A stretch of 43,078 nt of DNA, taken from contig CANFRA010000009.1 in NCBI GenBank assembly GCA_947449305.1, positions 1-43,078 on the forward strand, read 5' to 3'. The DNA comes from Burkholderiaceae bacterium (GTDB lineage: Bacteria > Pseudomonadota > Gammaproteobacteria > Burkholderiales > Burkholderiaceae). Numbering within the stretch: position 1 is the first letter of the stretch; the number at the start of each line of letters is the position of its first letter. The notes under the pieces are model-generated. The model had not been told where the DNA came from. It searched no databases and saw nothing but the letters and a program-made list of their open reading frames with translations. Below, piece by piece: positions 15,564-23,869 of the stretch. A program made the translations under genes and the position numbers.

Positions 15564-17150
15564 CTAGAGAACCCAGAAGTGATGGGTGCCATCCTTACCT
15601 AGTTGATCTACTAAACCAAACTCCCAGTCTAGGTAGGCTTGCATTGCAGCAGGGTCGACGCTAGTGCCCTCGTAAGGTCGCTTATAGCGATCTAATGGTG
15701 GGGAGGCTAAATGACTAGGGCCTTTTTCGAGCTCCAGACCTGCGCTAGTCCAGGCAGCATTGCCGCCTTCTAATACCAAGACTTCAGCCTTGCAGAGTGA
15801 TTGAAATTCTTGTGCAACAAACATGCTTAATTGGGTTGGTGTGCTCGTCAGCACATAGCGGTCAACTTGGGGAAGCTGTTTGATTGCATCAGCTAATCGT
15901 GAACGCAATGCGTACCAACTTCCTGGAATATGACCCTTCACATAATTGGCGTGAGTACTGAAATCTACTGCAATCGTATTGCTATCTGTCTTGAGCCAAT
16001 GAGAGACCGTAGCGGCATCTACGAATTGAACCTGAGGTAGTGTGGGTAAGGGAGCTTTCCAGGTGCCTGCTTCACTCAGGTCGGATATCTTCAGGCCATC
16101 CACGACATAAACATCCCACGCCATTTGCGCTAACCAGGAAGCTGGCATATTCGCTCTGACACTGCTAGTAGCATCGGCTAACACAATGCGCGCGCCGCGC
16201 ACGGGTGCCACCATCTCAGTTTCTTGTACGAGCTGGCCGCCAGGCACGGAACGAAAGCCGGGAAGATGGCCTGCTTCATATTCTTCAGGTGTACGGGTGT
16301 CAAAGAAATAAGTAGTGCGCTCTGATTGAGATTTCCATTTCTCAATTTCGGCAAGAGTAGTGCGTTTAACGTGCGCTCTGTCTGCAACCTGGCGAGCGCG
16401 ATCTGAAGCTTCGCTTGCCGTACTCTGACTGACTTCTTTAAACTTACGACTCTGACCCTTATCTAATTCTTGTCCGGCAAGAGTCCAGCCAATAGTGCCA
16501 TTGCGCAATGCATTGACTTCATTCGGAATGCCGGCATTGATCAAAGATTGTGTGCCAATGATGCTGCGTGTTCTGCCGGCGCAGTTCACAATAATTTTGG
16601 TTTTCGGATTGGGCGCTAGTTCGGGAACACGTAGGACTAATTCAGCTCCCGGAACGCTAATACCGCTCGGAATACTCATCGTGTTGTATTCATCAAAACG
16701 GCGCACATCAACTACCACTACATCTGCTTGGTCATCTAGGAGCTTCTTAACCTCTTGGGCTGATAGCGAAGGGGTGTGACGTTTAGATTCAACAAGCTCT
16801 CCAAAAGACTTGCTGGGAACATTGACGTCTCTAAATAGCTCACCACCAGATTTTTTCCAGCCTTGGATGCCGCCCTCAAATGTCGATACATCTGTATAGC
16901 CAAGACTGATTAATCGCTGGGCAGCGAGTTTGGCATCACCCTCACCATCATCTAAGGTCACGATCGGAACATTTTTTCTGGGGAGTTTTCCGTATGCATC
17001 TATCTCAATACGAGAGAGCGGAACATTGGCAGCAAATAAAGGATGTTCTTGAGCATGCTGATCTTCCTCACGCACATCCAAAAAAGCAATCTCTTCTTTA
17101 TTGAGAAGTTTGTTACGAACAAACGCATAGTTTTTAGTTGGGATACTCAT
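15564..17150 (-). CDS. Four-domain rhodanese-like protein, one catalytic cysteine
   Basis: A 528-residue protein with four consecutive rhodanese-like domains (about 1-105, 125-235, 260-365 and 375-475) and a C-terminal tail. Only domain 2 has an active-site loop with cysteine (IVNCAGRTRS, Cys190). The equivalent loops read DDGEGD in domain 1, ADATSSV in domain 3 and TSTPTQ in domain 4, so three are non-catalytic. Structural motifs persist: FLDVREED, VVDVRRFDEY, FFDTRTPEEYEAGHLPG and AVDFSTHANYVKGHIPG. No signal peptide, so cytosolic sulfur transfer is likely. It begins 8 bases after the Bug receptor stop, so receptor and rhodanese are one operon. A role handling sulfurated substrate is a guess. 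Confidence 0.88.
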   Translation of the reverse strand: MSIPTKNYAFVRNKLLNKEEIAFLDVREEDQHAQEHPLFAANVPLSRIEIDAYGKLPRKNVPIVTLDDGEGDAKLAAQRLISLGYTDVSTFEGGIQGWKKSGGELFRDVNVPSKSFGELVESKRHTPSLSAQEVKKLLDDQADVVVVDVRRFDEYNTMSIPSGISVPGAELVLRVPELAPNPKTKIIVNCAGRTRSIIGTQSLINAGIPNEVNALRNGTIGWTLAGQELDKGQSRKFKEVSQSTASEASDRARQVADRAHVKRTTLAEIEKWKSQSERTTYFFDTRTPEEYEAGHLPGFRSVPGGQLVQETEMVAPVRGARIVLADATSSVRANMPASWLAQMAWDVYVVDGLKISDLSEAGTWKAPLPTLPQVQFVDAATVSHWLKTDSNTIAVDFSTHANYVKGHIPGSWYALRSRLADAIKQLPQVDRYVLTSTPTQLSMFVAQEFQSLCKAEVLVLEGGNAAWTSAGLELEKGPSHLASPPLDRYKRPYEGTSVDPAAMQAYLDWEFGLVDQLGKDGTHHFWVL

Positions 17151-17158
17151 ATTTTTAT

Positions 17159-18133
17159 TTAATCTAGCTTTGCACCAGATTTTTTAACTACCTCACTCCA
17201 GCGTACGATTTCTTGATTGATATAAGTTGCCAGTTCAGGACGGGTCATTTTAGGAACACTCGCACCCAACCCCGCCCAGCGCTCTTTGATTTCGGGGGAG
17301 GCTAAAGCGATCTGAACCTCATTACTCATTTTTTCTACGATATCTTTTGGTGTACCTTTAATGGCCCACATGGCATACCAGCTAGAGACGATAAATCCAG
17401 AGATACCCAACTCTTGAGCAGTTGGTACATTTGGAAAGGCCTCACTTCGTTTATTGCTAGCCACTGCTACTGCGATCAGTTGACCACTCTTAATAAAGGG
17501 CGCTGCACCTGCTAAAGTATCGAACATCATATCCACTTGACCAGCCACTAAGTCTTGCAGTGCAGGACCAGTGCCACGGTAAGGAATGTGCGTAATAAAT
17601 AATTTGTTTTGCATCTTGAATAGCTCGCCTGCTAAATGCTGTGAGGTGCCATTACCAGTTGATGCATAGTTATATTTCCCTGGATGCTTACGAATTTCTT
17701 CCATGATCGACTTCAAATCATTTTTGGGGAACTTTGTTGGATTAACCACGATGACATGAGGAACGCTACCAATAATGGCAATTGGTTCAAAGTCTTTAGT
17801 AATGTCATAGGGCAGGTTGACATACATACTTGGTGCAATAGAGTGATGCACCGCCCCCAGAAGCCAGGTGTAACCATCTGGTGCCATTTTTGCCGCAGCT
17901 GCAGCGCCCACAGTGCCACCCGCACCACCGCGATTATCAACCACGATTGAGTCATTCAATTGGGTAGAAAGCTGCTTGGCTAGAGGGCGCCCAAAGGCGT
18001 CCACAGCCCCACCAGGGGGGAAGGGGTTAATAAAGGTGATTGGCTTATTTGGGGATGGCCAGGTGCTAGTCTGGGCGGCAGCCGATACTGAAAGGGTGCT
18101 GGCAAGCAGCAAAAATAGGATATTTCTGAGCAT
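17159..18133 (-). CDS. Bug-family (TctC) tripartite tricarboxylate receptor
   Basis: A 324-residue periplasmic binding protein of the Bug/TctC family. Start ATG 18133 is preceded by GGAG nine bases upstream; a TTG five codons earlier is unnecessary. Signal peptide NILFLLLASTLSVSAAA-Q. Motifs: ITFINPFPPGGAVD, GGAGGTVGAAAAAKMAPDGYTWLLG, GKYNYASTGNGTSQHLAGELFKM, HIPYRGTGPALQDLVAGQVDMMFD, and the final VVKKSGAKLD. It is the first gene of an operon with the four-rhodanese protein, a lipoprotein and a TIGR02450 protein, an uncommon partner set for a carboxylate receptor. No TctAB genes nearby. The ligand is unknown; the rhodanese suggests a sulfur-containing compound (inference). Confidence 0.92.
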   Translation of the reverse strand: MLRNILFLLLASTLSVSAAAQTSTWPSPNKPITFINPFPPGGAVDAFGRPLAKQLSTQLNDSIVVDNRGGAGGTVGAAAAAKMAPDGYTWLLGAVHHSIAPSMYVNLPYDITKDFEPIAIIGSVPHVIVVNPTKFPKNDLKSIMEEIRKHPGKYNYASTGNGTSQHLAGELFKMQNKLFITHIPYRGTGPALQDLVAGQVDMMFDTLAGAAPFIKSGQLIAVAVASNKRSEAFPNVPTAQELGISGFIVSSWYAMWAIKGTPKDIVEKMSNEVQIALASPEIKERWAGLGASVPKMTRPELATYINQEIVRWSEVVKKSGAKLD

Positions 18134-18292
18134 TTTGGGTGTCTCCAACAGGATTTTTGTTATTTAACCATTTTGGCTGAAATGCCGTTTCTAAGCGTTA
18201 TCCCTGATAAAAAAGGCCATTTCTGAGTGTTTTTATGGGGATATACTGACTTCGTTGTAGGTATGAATATTTATTTGATAACGGGAGACAAG

Positions 18293-18481
18293 ATGTCACA
18301 ACACGATACATTGTTGGCTGCTTTTGAAACATATAAAGCTGAAAACGAAAAATTCATTGAAAAAGGTATTAAGGCATCTGCAGCGCGTGCTCGTAAGGCA
18401 TTGCAAGAAATTGCTGGCGCATGCAAAGAGCGTCGTAAAGAAATCACCGCTACAAAAGAGGCGATGGAAGCTAAGAAGTAA
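18293..18481 (+). CDS. Hc1-like histone (small DNA-binding protein)
   Basis: A 62-residue, highly charged helical protein from ATG 18293 (GGGAG six bases before), rather than the longer frame from 18227, whose extra N-terminal residues (MFLWGYTD) do not look coding. The sequence FETYKAENEKFIEKGIKASAARARKALQEIAGACKERRKEI resembles the globular helical part of chlamydial Hc1 and its betaproteobacterial relatives (PF07432-like). These proteins bind and condense DNA. Here the usual lysine-rich C-terminal repeat tail is lost except for a short KK end. It is preceded by a 158-base spacer and followed by its own terminator, so it is a monocistronic, probably abundant product. Confidence 0.75.
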   Translation: MSQHDTLLAAFETYKAENEKFIEKGIKASAARARKALQEIAGACKERRKEITATKEAMEAKK

Positions 18482-18502
18482 TTCTCAAGCGCATTCATCC
18501 CT

Positions 18503-18533
18503 AAGCCTAGCCTTTATCAGCTAGGCTTTTTTA
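18503..18533 (+). terminator. Rho-independent terminator after Hc1-like gene
   Basis: AAGCCTAG (18503-18510) pairs with CTAGGCTT (18521-18528) around a 10-base loop, followed by TTTTTATTT. It is 21 bases after the stop of the histone-like gene. Confidence 0.85.
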
Positions 18534-18553
18534 TTTGTGCACTACCGTACATT

Positions 18554-18823
18554 ATGAATACAACGCAGTTTATTGAGATGTTGCAGCGGGAAGGTTACCC
18601 TGATCCTGTTGAAGTAAGACAAGCTCCCAATGGAGCTTTGGGCGAGCACACTCATCCATTCGCAGTGAAAGCTTTAGTGATCGATGGAAGTATCGATATC
18701 ACAATTCAGGGCAATCGAAAAACGTACTCCACTGGAGATGTCTTTCAGCTTAGATTTGAAGAGCCCCATTCAGAGAGCTATGGGCCTACTGGAGTGATCT
18801 ATTTGGCTTCAAGAAACCACTAA
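18554..18823 (+). CDS. Small cupin-domain protein
   Basis: An 89-residue single-domain cupin. The first metal-binding cluster is in GEHTHPF (His32, His34), followed by the VIDGSIDITIQG strand turn with the cupin glycines and STGDVFQLRF; a second histidine is at EPHSE (His72). Such small cupins bind a metal and may act as sensors, isomerases or dioxygenase fragments; the residue set cannot specify one. Its last 15 bases overlap the end of the convergent selD gene, so the two stop codons face each other. Cytoplasmic; no signal peptide. Confidence 0.8.
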   Translation: MNTTQFIEMLQREGYPDPVEVRQAPNGALGEHTHPFAVKALVIDGSIDITIQGNRKTYSTGDVFQLRFEEPHSESYGPTGVIYLASRNH

Positions 18824-19870
18824 AGGTTTCTCTTGTCGTTTGCTCATCTGGCCAATGACGCGTGCACCCAAGAAGTGATGTTGATTAAATATATCTAGGA
18901 CTTCTTGTACGCATTCAGGAGCACAAGAAACCAGTAAGCCACCACTCGTTTGTGGATCGGTCAATAAAGCTTGTTGTGCTGGCGTAAAGTTAGCAGGAAT
19001 GCCAACATCAGATCCATAGCTTTCCCAATTACGACCGGAAGCGCCAGTAATCACTCCATCATTAGCCAATGTTTCTACATTAGAGAGTAGTGGAACCTGG
19101 CTCCAATCAATATGCGCAGTGCAGTTAGAGCCCCTTGCTAATTCCAGCATGTGACCTGCCAATCCAAATCCAGTGACATCCGTTAAGGCATGGACACCTT
19201 CTAGCTTTGCTAAGTCAGGTCCTGCGGCATTGAGCTTAGTGGTATTGGAAATCATCTCCCGATAACCATCAGGCCCTAGCATGTCCTTTTTCAGGGCTGC
19301 TGAGAGAATGCCTACACCAAGTGGCTTACCTAGTATCAATACATCGCCAGGCTTCGCGCTAGCGTTACTCTTGACTCTCTTGGGGTCTACTAAGCCAATT
19401 GCTACTAATCCATAAATCGGCTCAACCGAATCTATGGTGTGACCACCCGCAATCGGAATGCCAGCACTACGACAGACTTCAGAGCCACCTTCTAGAATTC
19501 GGGCAATGGTCTTATTGGATAAAACTTTAATTGGCATACCTACTAAGGCCAGCGCAAATAGAGGTGTTCCGCCCATGGCGTAGATATCGCTGATGGCATT
19601 GGTTGCTGCAATTCTGCCGAAATCAAATGGATCATCTACGATCGGCATAAAGAAATCCGTTGTAGCTACGATCGCTTGAGACTCATTAATTTGATAGACC
19701 GCAGCGTCATCAGAGGTTTCAATACCAATGAGTAACTCCTTAGGAAACGGTAGTTGCGGAACATTCTTGAGGATTTCAGAAAGAACGCCTGGCGCAATCT
19801 TGCAGCCGCAGCCACCACCATGAGATAGAGATGTTAGGCGAGGTTCAGTAGTTTGAATATCTTGGGTCAT
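18809..19870 (-). CDS. selD: Selenide, water dikinase SelD
   Basis: A 353-residue selenophosphate synthetase that makes selenophosphate from selenide and ATP, the selenium donor for selenocysteine and 2-selenouridine in tRNA. The glycine-rich catalytic segment HGGGCGCKIAPG carries Cys21 and Lys24, equal to Cys17 and Lys20 of E. coli; the catalytic position is cysteine, not selenocysteine. Further motifs: DDAAVYQ, TDFFMPIVDDPFDFGRIAA, AGGHTID, GDVLILGKPLGVG, LTDVTGFGLAGHMLE and LTDPQTSGGLLV. It begins 26 bases after the helicase gene stop. No selA, selB, selC or mnmH (selU) is in the window, so the selenium pathway it serves cannot be told. Confidence 0.97.
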   Translation of the reverse strand: MTQDIQTTEPRLTSLSHGGGCGCKIAPGVLSEILKNVPQLPFPKELLIGIETSDDAAVYQINESQAIVATTDFFMPIVDDPFDFGRIAATNAISDIYAMGGTPLFALALVGMPIKVLSNKTIARILEGGSEVCRSAGIPIAGGHTIDSVEPIYGLVAIGLVDPKRVKSNASAKPGDVLILGKPLGVGILSAALKKDMLGPDGYREMISNTTKLNAAGPDLAKLEGVHALTDVTGFGLAGHMLELARGSNCTAHIDWSQVPLLSNVETLANDGVITGASGRNWESYGSDVGIPANFTPAQQALLTDPQTSGGLLVSCAPECVQEVLDIFNQHHFLGARVIGQMSKRQEKPLVVS

Positions 19871-19896
19871 GAAAATATTTTATATCCGAAGAAACT

Positions 19897-21174
19897 CTAT
19901 CGATTAAAGCTGCGTTTAGGAGGGCTGCTACGCTTGGCTGGAGCGCGACCAGATCCGCCACCATTACCTGCGGCCTTAGGTTTTCTAGATTGTTGGTGCT
20001 GTTGGCTACGAAGCTGAATTGGTTGGGCAACGGCGTTAGGATCTGGTTCGAATCCCGCAATGATCTCTTGAGGCAGTTTTTGTTTGATCAGCTTTTCGAT
20101 ATCTCTGAGCATCTGATGCTCATCAACGCAAACTAAAGAAACTGCGACGCCATTGGAACCTGCGCGACCAGTACGTCCGATCCGATGGACATAATCTTCT
20201 GATACGTTTGGTAGGTCGTAGTTCACTACATGAGGCAGTTGATCAATATCGATACCACGAGCAGCAATATCAGTTGCAACCAGCGCAGTTAGCTTGCCTG
20301 CCTTGAAATCTGCCAAGGCTTTTGTTCTCGCAGTTTGACTCTTATTCCCATGAATGGCCATACTAGTGATGCCATCCTTTTCTAATTGCGTCACCAGTTT
20401 GTTGGCGCCATGTTTGGTGCGAGTAAAGACTAATACTTGCTTCCAGTCATTGGTTTTAATTAAATGGGCGAGCAAAGGATGTTTCTTAGTTCTGTCTACA
20501 GGATGAATCAGCTGAGCAATTGCTTCATTTGCACTATTGCTTCGAGCCACTTCAATTAATGCTGGTGAATTGAGTAAGCCATCTGCCAAGGCCTTAATCT
20601 CAGTCGAGAAGGTTGCTGAGAACAAGAGATTTTGTCGTTGTTTGGGAAGGGCGGCCAAGATCTTTTTGATATCACGTAAGAAACCCATATCAAGCATGCG
20701 ATCGGCTTCATCTAAAACCAGAATTTCAATATGATTGAGTGAGACGCATTTTTGTGACATCAAATCCAGTAAGCGTCCTGGTGTGGCAACTAAAATATCT
20801 AAGCCACCAGCAATCGCTTTAATTTGCGGATTAGCACCAACGCCGCCAAAGATCACGGTTGATTTGAGTCCAGTGTATTTGCCATAAGTCTCAACAGACT
20901 CTTGAACTTGGGCTGCTAGTTCGCGAGTAGGAGTCAAAATCAGTACGCGTAAGACACGCTTGCCTGTGCTTGGTTTTGTAGAGCTAAGGCGTTGCAAAAT
21001 GGGGAGCGTGAAGCCTGCTGTTTTGCCTGTGCCGGTTTGTGCCGCTGCTAGAAGATCTCCTCCTTGAAGTACTGCGGGAATGGATTTAGCTTGAATCGGT
21101 GTGGGGCTGGTATAGCCTTCTTCAGCAATAGCGCGAAGAATGGGTTCTGATAAACCAAGATCTGTAAATAACAT
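19897..21174 (-). CDS. RhlE-type DEAD-box RNA helicase
   Basis: A 425-residue ATP-dependent RNA helicase with all core motifs: Q motif TSPTPIQ, Walker [23 protein letters not shown] in [11 protein letters not shown] in [16 protein letters not shown] and HRIGRTGR, ending in a basic, Gly/Ser/Arg-rich tail ([21 protein letters not shown]) typical of RhlE and DbpA-like helicases that act in rRNA maturation and mRNA turnover. The start is ATG 21174; an in-frame TTG at 21183 is less likely. No Shine-Dalgarno is obvious. It precedes selD by 26 bases on the same strand, an operon by distance. The closest family label is RhlE, moderately sure. Confidence 0.92.
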   Translation of the reverse strand: MLFTDLGLSEPILRAIAEEGYTSPTPIQAKSIPAVLQGGDLLAAAQTGTGKTAGFTLPILQRLSSTKPSTGKRVLRVLILTPTRELAAQVQESVETYGKYTGLKSTVIFGGVGANPQIKAIAGGLDILVATPGRLLDLMSQKCVSLNHIEILVLDEADRMLDMGFLRDIKKILAALPKQRQNLLFSATFSTEIKALADGLLNSPALIEVARSNSANEAIAQLIHPVDRTKKHPLLAHLIKTNDWKQVLVFTRTKHGANKLVTQLEKDGITSMAIHGNKSQTARTKALADFKAGKLTALVATDIAARGIDIDQLPHVVNYDLPNVSEDYVHRIGRTGRAGSNGVAVSLVCVDEHQMLRDIEKLIKQKLPQEIIAGFEPDPNAVAQPIQLRSQQHQQSRKPKAAGNGGGSGRAPAKRSSPPKRSFNR

Positions 21175-21286
21175 AGGGGCCAATAAAGTATTGACCCGTA
21201 TTCAATTAAACGACTATCCCGGTCAATGGGGTGAGCTGCCACGCTAGAGCGTTTGCAGTAAGAGCCCTCATTTTAAGTCATTAGCC

Positions 21287-21715
21287 TTATTTCGCTAAAA
21301 ATAGCCAGTCAGGTAGCGCTTTGGGCTTGAGGGTGACGGTATCCACACAAACGATATTAATTAAAGCGCTCACGATGAGCTCCATTTCAGCCTCATTACC
21401 ATCCTGAGATTTTCTTTTGGCTGTCTGCTTGACACTCACTTGAGCTTTGCTCCGACGCTCTATGATCTGATCAATCTGCAGTAAATCATCTAAGTAGGCA
21501 GGCTTGTGGAAATTCATCTGCAGATCTCGTACGGGAAGCAGTATTCCAAAGTCATTAATCAGCTTAGTTGGACTTAAGTCGAACTGAGCTAGCCATTCTG
21601 CGCGACTGCGTTCAAAAATATCCAAATAGCGCGCATGATACACAAGGCCAGCAGCATCAGTATCGGAGTAACACACTCGATGGATGTATGGGAAGGAAGA
21701 ATGAGTAGTGCTCAT
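21287..21715 (-). CDS. ybgC: YbgC-family acyl-CoA thioesterase
   Basis: A 142-residue single hot-dog domain protein of the 4HBT/YbgC family, thioesterases often found with the tol-pal cluster. The signature YSDTDAAGLVYHARYLDIFERSR (from residue 16) carries the catalytic aspartate (Asp20, equal to Asp18 of E. coli YbgC) and the conserved Tyr/His. No tolQRAB genes are adjacent here; instead it follows a GNAT acetyltransferase gene by 13 bases, so it is likely the second gene of a two-gene unit. Substrates are probably short- to medium-chain acyl-CoA. Cytosolic. Confidence 0.9.
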   Translation of the reverse strand: MSTTHSSFPYIHRVCYSDTDAAGLVYHARYLDIFERSRAEWLAQFDLSPTKLINDFGILLPVRDLQMNFHKPAYLDDLLQIDQIIERRSKAQVSVKQTAKRKSQDGNEAEMELIVSALINIVCVDTVTLKPKALPDWLFLAK

Positions 21716-21728
21716 GAATGATAAGTAG

Positions 21729-22181
21729 TTATTTAGGTAATGAGAGCATCATATTACGATGGGAGATTCCGGCTTCATCATAGATGGGCCCCTGCGCAAT
21801 GAAACCGAGCTTTGCATAAAAAGGAATTGCTGATACCTGAGAATGCAGCATTAAGGTTGAAACTCCTTCTGCTTTGGCTAGAGCGATCAAGTAACTCAAG
21901 ATTGCTTTGCCAATGCCTTGGTTTCGGAAAGCGCTTAAGACAGCCATGCGTCCAATTTGCGCATAATGATTATCTATGCGAACTAATCGCCCTGTGCCTA
22001 CACAGAGATCATCTTGGTAGGCTAAAGCATGCTTTGCTGAAGGGTCATGCTCATCGAGCTCCATATCTTCAGGTACCCCTTGCTCTTGTATAAACACCTT
22101 CTGTCGTATCAAGTAAGCCTCCGTAGAGGCCTCTTGCCAGGGTTTAATGAGAATTTCTAAGGGATTCAAAGGGTTTGGCAA
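21729..22181 (-). CDS. GNAT family N-acetyltransferase (YjcF/ElaA-like)
   Basis: A 150-residue GNAT protein. The N-terminal YLIRQKVFIQEQGVPEDMELDEHD is typical of YjcF/ElaA-like members, and the acetyl-CoA pyrophosphate-binding loop is AVLSAFRNQGIGKAIL (Q/RxxGxG/A in RNQGIG). The C-terminal FYAKLGFIAQGPIYDEAGISHRNM matches the subfamily. It acetylates an unknown amine. Promoter elements must lie in the 139-base divergent spacer before the secreted protein gene at 22321. It leads the gene pair with ybgC. Confidence 0.88.
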   Translation of the reverse strand: MPNPLNPLEILIKPWQEASTEAYLIRQKVFIQEQGVPEDMELDEHDPSAKHALAYQDDLCVGTGRLVRIDNHYAQIGRMAVLSAFRNQGIGKAILSYLIALAKAEGVSTLMLHSQVSAIPFYAKLGFIAQGPIYDEAGISHRNMMLSLPK

Positions 22182-22320
22182 TTCAATTAATAGTAAGTTT
22201 TAGTAGGGGTATTGGCTTAATTTACCAAATAAGCGCAGGAAACTACATACGGCGTGGTTACAATGAATTGTGGTCCTAATTCGGGATCAACCCCAACTAC
22301 TTACTTGCTTAGGAGTTATT

Positions 22321-22902
22321 TTGAAAAAATCGTTACTTACTGGTTTATTTGCCGCAGCTGGCTTAGCTTTTGCATCTTCTTCTTTCGCTCAGGCGCCTGC
22401 AAAGATGCTGCCTTTGGCTGCTGAAGTGATTGTGCTTACTGCAACCGTTGATTCTGTTGATGTAAAAAAGCGCATCGTTGTATTAAAAGATGCGAATGGT
22501 AATTTGGCGCAGATGAACGTTGCTAAATCAGTTAATGATTTGGATAAAGTTAAAAAGGGTGATGTATTTGTAGTGGAGCATGCCCAAGCGATTGCTGTAG
22601 GCTTAACGGCGGCAGGTAAAGATGCTAAGCCAGGTGTATCTGGTGTGCGTTCTGTAACAGTAGCAGGTAAGGGCTCTGCTAAGCCGTTTGAAGAAATTAC
22701 CGACACTGTTTATGCAACTGTGAAGATCTCAACAATCGATGCAAAAACACGTATCGTGACTTTCACAATGCCAAATGGCGAGAAACAGAAGGTTAAAGTT
22801 GACCAAGCTGTTCTCGGCCTTGAGAAATTTAAAGTTGGTGATGACGTTATTGTTGAGTTTGTTGACGATACAGCCATTGGCTTTGTAACACCTAAGAAGT
22901 AA
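22321..22902 (+). CDS. Exported protein with two tandem beta-rich repeats (TTG start)
   Basis: A 193-residue exported protein beginning at TTG 22321, with AGGAG five bases upstream, the clearest ribosome site in this area; an in-frame start at 22270 would add 17 unlikely residues. Signal peptide: KKSLLTGLFAAAGLAFASSSFA-QAP. The mature protein contains the same pattern twice, about residues 40-94 and 132-188: an A-T-V-start strand, a KxRIVxxxxxNG turn, a DLDKVKKGD / GLEKFKVGD step, and a VVEHAQAIAVG / IVEFVDDTAIG end. Both halves look like a small OB- or SH3-like beta module. Function unknown. A terminator follows. Confidence 0.75.
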   Translation: MKKSLLTGLFAAAGLAFASSSFAQAPAKMLPLAAEVIVLTATVDSVDVKKRIVVLKDANGNLAQMNVAKSVNDLDKVKKGDVFVVEHAQAIAVGLTAAGKDAKPGVSGVRSVTVAGKGSAKPFEEITDTVYATVKISTIDAKTRIVTFTMPNGEKQKVKVDQAVLGLEKFKVGDDVIVEFVDDTAIGFVTPKK

Positions 22903-22934
22903 CAAGCTACTCTGGCTAGGTGCCAGAAGCTAGT

Positions 22935-22961
22935 AAAAAGCCCGCAGATGCGGGCTTTTTC
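22935..22961. terminator. Bidirectional terminator between 22321 gene and tupA-like gene
   Basis: GCCCGC (22940-22945) pairs with GCGGGC (22950-22955) around AGAT, with an A-run before and a T-run after. It serves both convergent genes. Confidence 0.88.
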
Positions 22962-22969
22962 TTTATCTG

Positions 22970-23794
22970 CTACTTCTTAGCATTCGGAAAGAAGAGTTGT
23001 TCGCCACCAATTTGGTAGCTAGCAATCACGTCTTGACCATTCTTAGAAAGCAGCCAATCAATAAAGGCTTGTCCCTCGGCTTTTTTCACATGAGGAAACT
23101 TTGCTGGATTTACTAGCATCACGCCGTATTGATTAAACAGCTTAGGATCACCTTGTACTAGGATGACTAAATCACCGCGATTCTTAAAGCTCAACCAAGT
23201 TGCACGGTCTGCAAGAATATAGCCATTCATAGCTGACGCAGTATTCAGAGCAGGGCCCATACCAGAGCCGGTTTCTTTATACCAAGCCTGAGTTGGTGAC
23301 ACTGTAATGCCCGCACCTTTCCAGTAACGCAACTCAGCTGCATGTGTGCCGCTCTTGTCGCCACGAGAGACAAAAGGAGCTTGTGCAACAGAGATTTTCT
23401 GAAGGGCTGCCTGAATATCTTTACCGCCACCCACTTTTGCAGGATCTGACTTGGGTCCAATGAGTACGAAGTCGTTGTACATCACTTCATTGCGTTTGGT
23501 TGCGAAGCCTTCCTCAATAAATTTTTCTTCAGCTGGCTTGTCATGAACGAATACGACATCGGCATCTCCACGACGACCAATATCGAGTGCTTGCCCCGTT
23601 CCTACTGCAACTACTTTGACGCTAATACCGGTCTTCATCTTGAAGATGGGGAGCATGAATTCAAATAGTCCAGATTGTTCGGTAGAGGTGGTGGATGACA
23701 CCACAATACTTTTTTCTTGGGCATAGACCTGGCTACTGCTCATCAAGACTGCTACCAAGACACTAACAAATAGGTTTGAAATGAGCTTTTTCAT
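22970..23794 (-). CDS. TupA-like tungstate/oxyanion-binding receptor
   Basis: A 274-residue periplasmic binding protein, likely the receptor of a tungstate or related oxyanion ABC transporter. Signal peptide: NLFVSVLVAVLMSSSQVYA-Q. The mature N-terminus has the oxyanion-loop signature VSSTTSTEQSGLFEFMLPIF found in TupA; further conserved blocks are GTGQALDIGRRGDADVVFVHD, PFVSRGDKSGTHAAELRYWK and YILADRATWLSFKN. No tupB permease or tupC ATPase is adjacent. It is divergent from the ModE-like regulator at 23870 with 75 bases between starts, so shared control is likely. Molybdate binding cannot be excluded. Confidence 0.88.
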   Translation of the reverse strand: MKKLISNLFVSVLVAVLMSSSQVYAQEKSIVVSSTTSTEQSGLFEFMLPIFKMKTGISVKVVAVGTGQALDIGRRGDADVVFVHDKPAEEKFIEEGFATKRNEVMYNDFVLIGPKSDPAKVGGGKDIQAALQKISVAQAPFVSRGDKSGTHAAELRYWKGAGITVSPTQAWYKETGSGMGPALNTASAMNGYILADRATWLSFKNRGDLVILVQGDPKLFNQYGVMLVNPAKFPHVKKAEGQAFIDWLLSKNGQDVIASYQIGGEQLFFPNAKK

Positions 23795-23830
23795 AAAATT
23801 TAATAAGTGGTTGATTAAAAGATAATTCTC

Positions 23831-23857
23831 GCATACATTAATACTTATTGAATATGC
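23831..23857. promoter_or_regulatory. Candidate ModE-like operator in tupA/regulator spacer
   Basis: The short inverted repeat GCATA (23831-23835) / TATGC (23853-23857) with 17 bases between lies in the 75-base divergent spacer; a third TATGC-like copy (CATATGC) sits over the regulator's own start. The arms are short and most of the core is not symmetric, so this is a weak candidate for autoregulation and control of the tupA-like gene. Confidence 0.3.
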
Positions 23858-23869
23858 AAAAAATTACAT

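Noticed and set aside
18227..18292. Longer histone-like protein starting at 18227
   Set aside because: The extra residues are hydrophobic and unlike the family; ATG 18293 has a strong ribosome site.
19790..19870. SelD as a selenoprotein with in-frame TGA at the catalytic position
   Set aside because: The catalytic codon is Cys (Cys21) and no in-frame TGA is present.
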